Shown: positions 57,531-64,000 of the stretch, piece after piece
How the letters are laid out: each line of letters begins with the position of its first letter
How positions within the stretch are numbered: position 1 is the stretch's first letter
Assembly: GCA_905250125.1 (NCBI GenBank)
Contig: CAJNOL010001018.1
Span: 22,265-86,264, forward strand
Length of the DNA: 64,000 bases
Source of the DNA: Rotaria sordida
Taxonomy: Eukaryota > Rotifera > Eurotatoria > Philodinida > Philodinidae
Direction of reading: 5' to 3'
Notes under the pieces: generated by a model
Told to the model about the DNA's origin: nothing
Databases searched by the model: none
Seen by the model: the letters and a program-made list of their open reading frames with translations, nothing else
Position numbers and translations under genes: made by a program

Positions 57531-59424
57531 CGAATGAGGAAGAAAATAAAAATGATTGTACCTTTTATAGCTGTGTTCAACAATGTACATCACCGCAAAA
57601 TATTTCCATTGTTGTTTATATTGACCTCGAACAATGAACAAGAATCTTTTGTTCAATGTGTTCGTTACCATGGATAATATGGCGAGATGAGAGCGAAGAA
57701 TTGATCATTCTGATTCATAGGGCAATGTATTAATGGCGTGACTAAAATATTTTTCTCTTTTCGCTTGTGTTCTCCGATGTATTCGATGAGCAATTGTTCG
57801 TCAAATACAGTGGCGAACATGCAAGAGAAAAATATCTGAGACTATGTCATTGCAATGTATGATAATTTTTCAAAACAAAACTACTTTTACTCCTTCTCAA
57901 AATAGATCAGCAGTTAATGGAAAGATCTTGACTTTGGCACAAGTGTCCAAACCATATGATTCTTATTTTCTCTCCATAGTGTTCATTCTTATTGTCAAAT
58001 AAAATAATATTTCAAACTTGTCTGTTGTTTCGGAATCGGGAAAAAAAGTCACTATTATGATTTTTGGACTCGAGTCTCCATCTGAAGAACCAACAAAATA
58101 GATATAGAAACTTGGTTTTTATTTCATTATTATGTATTCTCTGGATACATGCCTGGAGAAAGACTATATCTATAAAGAATAGAGACATGGTGGCTAGAAA
58201 CGACTTACAATGAATAGACAGTCATTAACTGCTGAGGAGGGTGTGGGTGGGTGTGGGTGTGGGTGTGGGGGTGTGGGTGTGGGTGGGTGTGGGTGTGGGG
58301 GTGTGGCTGTGGGTGGGTGTGGGGGTGTGGCTGTGGGTGGGTGTGGGTGTGGGTGGGTGTGGCTAGGGTGTGGGTGTGGGTGGGTGTGGCTAGGTTGTGG
58401 GTGTGGGCGGGTGTGGGTGTTACTATTATCATTTACACCCACACCCACACCCCACACTCACAAAGAGAGAAAAGATTGTGGCTTGGAGATTTCATATCGA
58501 TTCAAAACCCAACATATCTCTTGAAAATCTAATAGTTCATGGTTTATTCGAGAATTCGAAAACCATTATAACATTTCGGCATGTCTGTGGAGAGAGGGAG
58601 GATCCAATTTTTTCCGATATATACTTTAACACTCATTTCCAATCATGTTTCGCAAAACCAGAAGAGATCAGGACAAAATCTCAAAAACCAGTATTCATCT
58701 ATGGGAAATGTCATGTCTTAGTACGATAACAAATGAAGTCACAGACGATAAGTTTCTGCTCTAAGTTTGAAGTAATTAGAGACATTTTCCTATTTTGTTC
58801 ATCTTTTTTGATGCAAGCACCGAAACGATCAGCTAATGATTCAGATATTTATTGTGCCTTTCGCTGTAAGATAGTTCTAGATATTGTTTTCTCTCATCTT
58901 TGCTGTACAAATCATTCATAGATTTGTTTATCAAGCTTTATCGTTTAATGTATTATGTATAGAAATGAGTGAAGTGTCATACTCTTCAGCTAGTTTGTGT
59001 TAAGGCAGATCGTCATCACCATTTTTACCATTGCTTAATTGAATATTTTCAGCGAAAAATGCTTCGTGAAACCAAAATCTTGCTCAAAACGGTAGGTTTT
59101 CATTTGTGAGAGGTGTTCATTAACAGAGATTTTACTGTATTTCATACTAAGTAATATCGCTCATAATCTTTCCAGGCATCATTGTTGTTCTTCACCTGAT
59201 TTCAAAGCTCTAGTAGTACGCTAATAAAAAACCGTGAATTAATATCGCAGAGACGAATAATATTCACCAAATAGGTTCAACTTTGAGTAAAATCGGTTGA
59301 CTATTGCAAGGCTTCGATGCGTGATCGAAAATGGATACAAAGCCTTGATGAATAATATACTTTCTCCTATTAAAAAAAGCATTCCGTTAATATGAGTATA
59401 AACGGAAAGGAAGCAATATCAAGT
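57531..59424. other. Intergenic, holding the largest telomere-like array
   Basis: Apart from 58240-58461 there is no supported gene. Frames across the array (for example His/Pro/Thr runs on the minus strand) are repeat translations. The frames 58397-58729 and 58733-58921 have no domain. Confidence 0.5.
58240..58461. repeat. Largest telomere-like array, foldback with unequal arms
   Basis: About 185 nt of G-rich repeats (TGTGGG, GGGTGTGGG and GGTGTGGCT variants) are followed by a 12-nt loop (TACTATTATCAT) and then a C-rich arm of about 26 nt (ACACCCACACCCACACCCCA). Within the G arm, a higher-order unit with GGTGTGGCTGTGGGTGGGTG is itself repeated. It has the strongest G-quadruplex potential in the window. 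Confidence 0.9.
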
Positions 59425-59434
59425 ATATATAAAA
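59425..59434 (+). promoter_or_regulatory. TATA box of the small secreted-peptide gene
   Basis: TATATAAAAG lies about 100 nt upstream of the ATG at 59530. Confidence 0.55.
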
Positions 59435-59529
59435 GCAGTTTCAGCCTAACAGTCTACTCAAACCTGCTTTTTTTGATCAAGAATCCGATACATTACCATT
59501 TACTTGAACACGGTTGATCGATCCACACC

Positions 59530-59751
59530 ATGCAAGTACGAATGTTTGGTACTATTCTTCTGATCGTTCTGATCGTGGCTGTTGGTCTTCGTGCGGTCGA
59601 TAGCGATAGCAGCGAAGACGACGATGTTGCGCCCAATCGATGAGGTATTAGTACACGATGTACGGTACAATGTGCTTCTTGGTGGAAATGCCGTATTATA
59701 GGACTCTTCTTTAGTCGATGTGACAAACCTGTAGACTGCAATCGCTCGTAA
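59530..59751 (+). pseudogene. Small secreted Cys-rich peptide gene interrupted by an in-frame TGA
   Basis: The frame opens with a strong signal peptide (MFGTILLIVLIVAVGLRAV). An acidic pro-segment of the DSDSSEDDD type follows, then a TGA at 59641-59643. The same frame runs on to TAA at 59749-59751 and encodes a short Cys- and Trp-containing stretch (five Cys, including TRCTVQCASWWK). The organisation (signal, acidic propeptide, Cys-rich mature part) is that of secreted defence-type peptides. A TATA box at 59425 and AATAAATAAA at 59857 bracket it. Either this allele is dead, or only the 37-residue precursor is made, or the stop is read through. The family is not recognised. Confidence 0.5.
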
Positions 59752-59856
59752 TTTGCTTGGGAACGTTAACCAAGACAGGAACCAATCTGGTTCGTTTAAC
59801 TTCATACTGCTGCTTCACTTCTATCTTATTTTTATCGATTTCTCTTCCAGTTTACA

Positions 59857-59866
59857 ATAAATAAAC
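59857..59866 (+). terminator. Poly(A) signal downstream of the small peptide gene
   Basis: AATAAATAAA lies about 105 nt after the second stop. Confidence 0.45.
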
Positions 59867-60218
59867 GTTCTCACCTCTATCTATTCAGTCTTAGTAAAAA
59901 ATATCTGTTTATTTTTGGATCACTGAACAGCGGCACATGACAATCAAAATTAGGTCCGAAATTGTGTGCTCTTTTCGAAAATACAAAACTGACAAACATT
60001 CAATTCCGGATTATTGAATGATGAATAGTTTTACTATTTACAACGACTACTACTCTGTGTGAAGAAGAAAGCGATAGAGTGATATGTGATCTCTTTCTAT
60101 AATGTTTAGTCATCAATGAGAGAACGATTTTATATGTTTCGCTATTTCATTGATGAGTGATGATCGATTGTTTACTCTGCTCAAAATAATCGTTCGGATT
60201 TAATCTTGATATGAAAGT

Positions 60219-60331
60219 ATGGGCGTGGGTGGATCCTAAGGTGTATGAATATTCTAGTGAATAACACCCACACAGCCACTGACATCCGCATTCATGGCCC
60301 ACACCGACACTTACATTCCACATTCACACCC
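60219..60331. repeat. Telomere-like foldback, degenerate
   Basis: TATGGGCGTGGGTGGATCC and GGTGTATGAAT form the G side. ACACCCACACAGCC, ATGGCCCACACCGACAC and CCACATTCACACCC form the C side. Polarity is again G arm 5'. Confidence 0.65.
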
Positions 60332-60669
60332 TTTTTCTTAAATAACTAGACTAGACCTTAGTATAGATCTCTTATAAGAATGAAACGAATGATATGCTAC
60401 GAATCTAAATGAGAAGTTTTTGCAATGAAAAATTACTTAACAAAAATGATTATTTCTATATATTTCATCTGCAAATAAAGATTGATATTTTATGGACATT
60501 CTATCACTGATTGATAATTTCTAGTTAACATTAATATTTGACATCTGACATTGGTCAGTAATAAAAAGTTTTAAAAGTTTGTAATGAATAAATTCAATAT
60601 TTTGAGCCATGCTATTTGGTCTTGTATTTCCACTGTTATTTATTGTTAGAACTAAGCTTAAATAAATTA

Positions 60670-61500
60670 TAAAGGGTATTTCATAAGTTTCGTACTCATT
60701 TTTAGTTTTCTTTCTATCTTTATGATATTCAATCGCGGGGAAATATTGAATATATATTTTTGAAGAGTAACATCTAAGTTATCAATCAAAAAAAAAAATT
60801 GTATGCAATTTGTATGAACTATAAGAAAGAATAGCAATCGATAAGGATTGTGAAAAAATTTTGTCAAAATCAAGTTTTACCTTTCGTAAATAAAGAATTA
60901 TCCTCTCAGTATTTTGTGAACATCTCTCTTAGTTTTTGTCTTTTTGATTTCAATTTTTCTTCAAAAGATCGCTCGTGCAATTCTCTACAAAATCTAATAA
61001 AAACAGCTCTTCCAAAGAATTATTAGAAAACAATACCTGATCAGCAGTACTACACTCCACACAAGTTCACTTCGTCGGACAATTTTTTTTATAAAACTAA
61101 TTATTTCTCATATCCTGACAAAACACTGGTTCCGAACACTGTAAGCTACCCTTTTCAAAAGCAATTTTTTATTGGATTTTGTAGTAAATTGCATGAGCAA
61201 TCTTTTGAAGAAAAATTGAAATCAAAAAGACAAAAACTAACAGAGATGTTCACAAAATACTGAGAGGATAATTCTTTATATACGAAAGGTAAAACTTGAT
61301 TTTGACAAAATTTTTTCACAATCCTTATCGATTGCCATTCTTTCTTATAGTTCATACAAATTGCATACAATTTTGTTTTTTTGATTGATAACTTAGATGT
61401 TACTCTTCAAAAATATATATTCAATATTTCCTTACGATTGAATATCATAAAGATAGAAAGAAAACTAAAAATGAGTGCGAACCTTATGAAATACCCTTTA
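60670..61500. mobile_element. 830-bp near-perfect inverted-repeat element (TIRs about 340 bp)
   Basis: Its ends are AAGGGTATTTCATAAG and, inverted, CTTATGAAATACCCTT, each next to TA. The arms (about 60672-61010 and 61160-61498) match almost base for base: GAAAACTAAAAATGAGT, ATCTAAGTTATCAATCAAAA, ACTATAAGAAAGAAT, CAAAATCAAGTTTTACCTTTC and TCCTCTCAGTATTTTGTGAA. The spacer is about 150 nt. The high arm identity suggests recent insertion or ongoing conversion. No transposase is encoded, so it is non-autonomous. Confidence 0.85.
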
Positions 61501-63184
61501 TTTATCTACAGGCAATCAAAACTATTACGTAGTATATTTTATTCGTGAAAAAATAGAATCTTTACTCGAATATTAAATAATAATAAAAAATAGAAGGTAA
61601 TAAGTACAAAGATTAACAAGCATTATTTCTCGTTTAAGGACAAAAGCAGCGAAAATGGGGCGTGACCATCTTTGATTCTTTATAAGTGTTGTGTTTTTGA
61701 GGAGCAAGTTCTTTTTCCATAATTATATGTAAAAATACTGATTCTTTCAGGTCACACCGAATTAACCTTATCACGAGAAAGTCAAAGAATTTCAAAATAG
61801 ACTCTACACTGTGCACTATAATTTTCAGTAAGATCAGACTTTAAAAAATTGCAAATCAAAATCTGGTTTCCGAGAGGTCTGCTCATTTTCCAAAATGAAA
61901 TTTTTTATTTTACTATTATCTCGAAAGCTTTAATATGGTTTTGTACTATTCAGAATTGATCTTTGAGTGTCATACTACTAACACTAGTTTTTTAATAATA
62001 ATTTAGCAAAGCAATGATCGATATGACTGATTTTTTCAGAGTATCTAGAGCAACTCAAAATACATCAGTTATATACAAATTAGCTAAAATATATTTTACA
62101 GTCCAAAGATATAGGCATTTTTCTTTGATGAAATCACCCATATGTTTCATATTTTCGACAGGTCGTGGATCTTATCATCTCCATGTCGAATTAAATGTTT
62201 TCTCTAAAGAGGATTTAATCATTCCGGATGATATCTTTAAAAAAACTGTATATGCACTTGTCTAACTCTCAGAAAATTTGTTTTTTTTTTTCGTTACATC
62301 TTAGCCACTCACGCATACACTTGTGCATTTCTTTTATAGGCATAAGAAATAACATAAAGTTTAAAATTATGATAAACATAAGATAAAAATAGTAAATAAC
62401 AATCTTTCGATCAAAAAAATAAAAATTCGAAAATTTATTCTATTGAATTGTTTTTATTTTTATATGACTAGTTCTAATAGGATAATAAATTCATAAATCG
62501 AAATTGATTGAAAAGAAAAAATTCCTTATGAAATATTATTCTTTTAAACTTATATAGTCAAGATTATACATGATAAGAAACGATAAATTTATGCTTAAAG
62601 ACAAATATAATCTTCTTAATATTATATAGATGAGATGAAAATTTTGTTTTTTGGTTCACTTATTTAATATAAAATGGAAGATGAGAATTTCAAGTTAATA
62701 ATATCGTGCTTTTGTTAATAGCTATCTTATTTCTTTTCAACAACAATCGTGTTTGTCTATCATCATTATTTTCATAATTGTCTAGCTGATCGATTCCAGC
62801 TTATATAAAAAGCTATAAAAATTGGTTAGCATGATCGTCATTACATGAGTATGTTTCTTTCCTATTTCTCGATGATGGATGTCAGTTTTTTCTTCTTTTT
62901 TTTTTTCTTTTTTTATCGATCTAGCTTCCTCTTACATAGACGACTCACATCACTTCGGCAATCCTTTTTTCATATCGTACTGCTCGTGAAAAAAAAAACC
63001 ATTACATCTAAAAGAGGAATATGTTTCTTGGTAGGGTTACCATCAGTGTTCTTTTTATTCCTATCGTTCTCTCTATTTATTGATAGATTTGATAGAAGAA
63101 GAAAAAAATGTTCAAATAGAAATAGTATTCTAGTTTTGTTGAGAAGTAAATTGTAGATTTAAAGAAAAGCAAAGAAGATTTAAA

Positions 63185-64000
63185 ATGGTTATTTTTATGC
63201 CATATTATCGACAACATAATCGACATTGTCATTCTCGTACTCGTTCATCAAATAGACAAAATAATATGATAACAACAACAAATGATATTTCAACAAGTGA
63301 TTGTAAATTTGCATCAACATTGTTATGTCATTTTACATTTTCTCTTTTCCTATTTCTAATTGCACTTTTTCTATTTCAATTATCAATTAATGATACACAA
63401 AATCAAATAGAAGGATCATATATTGTAGCTTCAATTTTATTAATCATTTCTATTATTTCATTTATACGAATATGTCATAAATTAAAACGATATCATGTTA
63501 TTATGAATACTAGACATCGACTTATACAAGTAAAAAAAATAAAAACTATTTTTATTTTTTTGTCTTTCACCTATCATTTCATTTTTAATGTAGAGATTAC
63601 GTGAACGACAACAAGCATATGATTTAGCATTATCATTAAATAATAATGATAATCTAGAGTATGTATTTGTTGCTTTTTTTTTTATTCATTCATGTTTGTT
63701 GTATTTTATTGTAGTCTTATTAGAAATGTCAATACCGATTTACCTTCATATAAAGAATTATTTCCTTCTCCTCGAGATATAAATAACAGTAGTAATGATG
63801 TATTATCATTACCACCACCATCTTATGATGATTATATTAAAACACTTGCTATTCGTCATTCTATTACAAGTCTTCCGATATCATCTTTACATTCTCATAC
63901 ATTATCAATAATAAATACATCTTCTCAATCACAAACAAATTCAACACAATGTCTTTGGATCAAAGATCAAACACGTAGACCTCTTTGTATTCGTGGTACT
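63185..64000 (+). CDS. Membrane protein with PPPSY motif, partial at window end
   Basis: Exons 63185-63529, 63594-63658 and 63715 to beyond 64000 join in phase. Residues about 48-70 (FTFSLFLFLIALFLFQL) and 80-96 (YIVASILLIISIISFI) form two membrane helices with a short loop. The N-terminus is basic and His/Arg-rich. A cytosolic tail follows: RLRERQQAYDLALSLNNNDN, then LPSYKELFPSP and LPPPSYDDYIKTL. The PPPSYDDY stretch resembles a WW-domain or NEDD4-type PPxY ligand and the LPSY motif is similar, as in small adaptors for ubiquitin ligases and in TMEM-type proteins. The family is not recognised. A start at MPYYRQ four codons later is possible. Confidence 0.6.

Larger units (their letters stand above)
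59867..63184. other. Intergenic with foldbacks; no supported gene
   Basis: It contains a telomere-like foldback (60219-60331) and an 830-bp inverted repeat (60670-61500). Open frames at 60667-60873 and 61155-61370 (-) fall within the arms of that repeat and are mirror products. The frame 62014-62265 (+, 83 codons) is not recognised. Frames near 62845-63156 are poly-Phe/Ser low complexity. Confidence 0.5.

Noticed and set aside
58194-58532. Open frames of 75-104 codons across the TGTGGG array (His/Pro/Thr or Gly/Val/Cys/Trp repeats)
   Set aside because: They are translations of a short-period repeat in several frames on both strands, with no promoter or splice context.
60667-61370. Two similar minus-strand frames of about 70 codons
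   Set aside because: Both come from the arms of the 830-bp inverted repeat, so their similarity reflects the repeat rather than a gene family.
62014-62265. 83-codon plus-strand frame
   Set aside because: I could not recognise a family or find splice partners; kept only as part of the intergenic description.
1-64000. CRISPR-like interpretation of the dispersed hexamer foldbacks
   Set aside because: Spacing is irregular over tens of kilobases, there are no unique spacers between identical repeats, and the genes are eukaryotic.
1-64000. tRNA or rRNA genes
   Set aside because: Reading for B-box (GGTTCGAATCC-like) and A-box pairs at tRNA spacing gave no convincing candidate. A tRNAscan run would settle it.

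Overview
The window is an AT-rich animal nuclear sequence with many short introns (roughly 40-80 nt), long AT-rich intergenic stretches and one 100-N scaffold gap (16534-16633). Three things point to a bdelloid rotifer (Rotaria/Adineta/Philodina type): repeated degenerate TGTGGG hexamers, the telomere repeat known from bdelloids; an intronless ADP-ribosyltransferase fused to a 42-residue TPR array, a family expanded in bdelloids; and an intronless, bacterial-looking methyltransferase, as expected in genomes rich in horizontally acquired genes. The species cannot be fixed from the sequence.

Layout. 1-2.5 kb is a nest of AT-rich inverted repeats. 2.56-7.14 kb (+) is a complete eEF2 kinase gene with 13 coding exons. 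9.6-11.1 kb (-) is a heavily mutated Piwi/Argonaute pseudogene. 12.2-13.05 kb (+) is the methyltransferase. 14.57-15.04 kb (+) is a small secreted TIMP/NTR-like protein. 15.9-16.3 kb (-) is a LINE reverse-transcriptase scrap. 17.2-17.9 kb (-) is a truncated secreted VWA protein. 19.1-23.9 kb (+) is a probable four-exon type II membrane protein. 25.65-34.71 kb (-) is a 12-exon MYST histone acetyltransferase of the KAT6 type. It is divergent from ribosomal protein L14 (35.5-36.05 kb, +), which is followed in tandem by a 21-exon Vasa/DDX4 helicase (36.3-42.15 kb, +) and a one-RRM hnRNP-like gene (42.55-44.19 kb, +). That gene converges on a CFAP144/FAM183-like ciliary gene (44.28-45.0 kb, -). 47.96-50.52 kb (-) is the ART-TPR gene and 54.85-57.53 kb (-) a three-exon F-box protein. 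59.5 kb (+) holds a tiny secreted-peptide gene split by an in-frame TGA. The window ends inside a membrane-protein gene (63.2 kb onward, +).

The most unusual layer is non-coding. About fifteen loci carry degenerate TGTGGG/CCCACA hexamers, mostly as short foldbacks. Wherever both arms exist, the G-rich arm is 5' and the C-rich arm 3', the polarity of a head-to-head telomere fusion, and several loops share an AAGAGAAG core. A second layer consists of long imperfect inverted repeats (MITE/foldback-like) in introns and intergenic DNA. One of these has been split by a second element flanked by a TA duplication, and the empty site survives in its opposite arm.

The housekeeping block at 25-45 kb (KAT6, L14, Vasa, RRM, CFAP144) is ordinary and well preserved. 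Vasa (germline RNA helicase) and the dead Piwi copy belong to the same germline small-RNA pathway but show no operon-like link. All exon joins were inferred by eye from GT-AG sites and reading-frame continuity.
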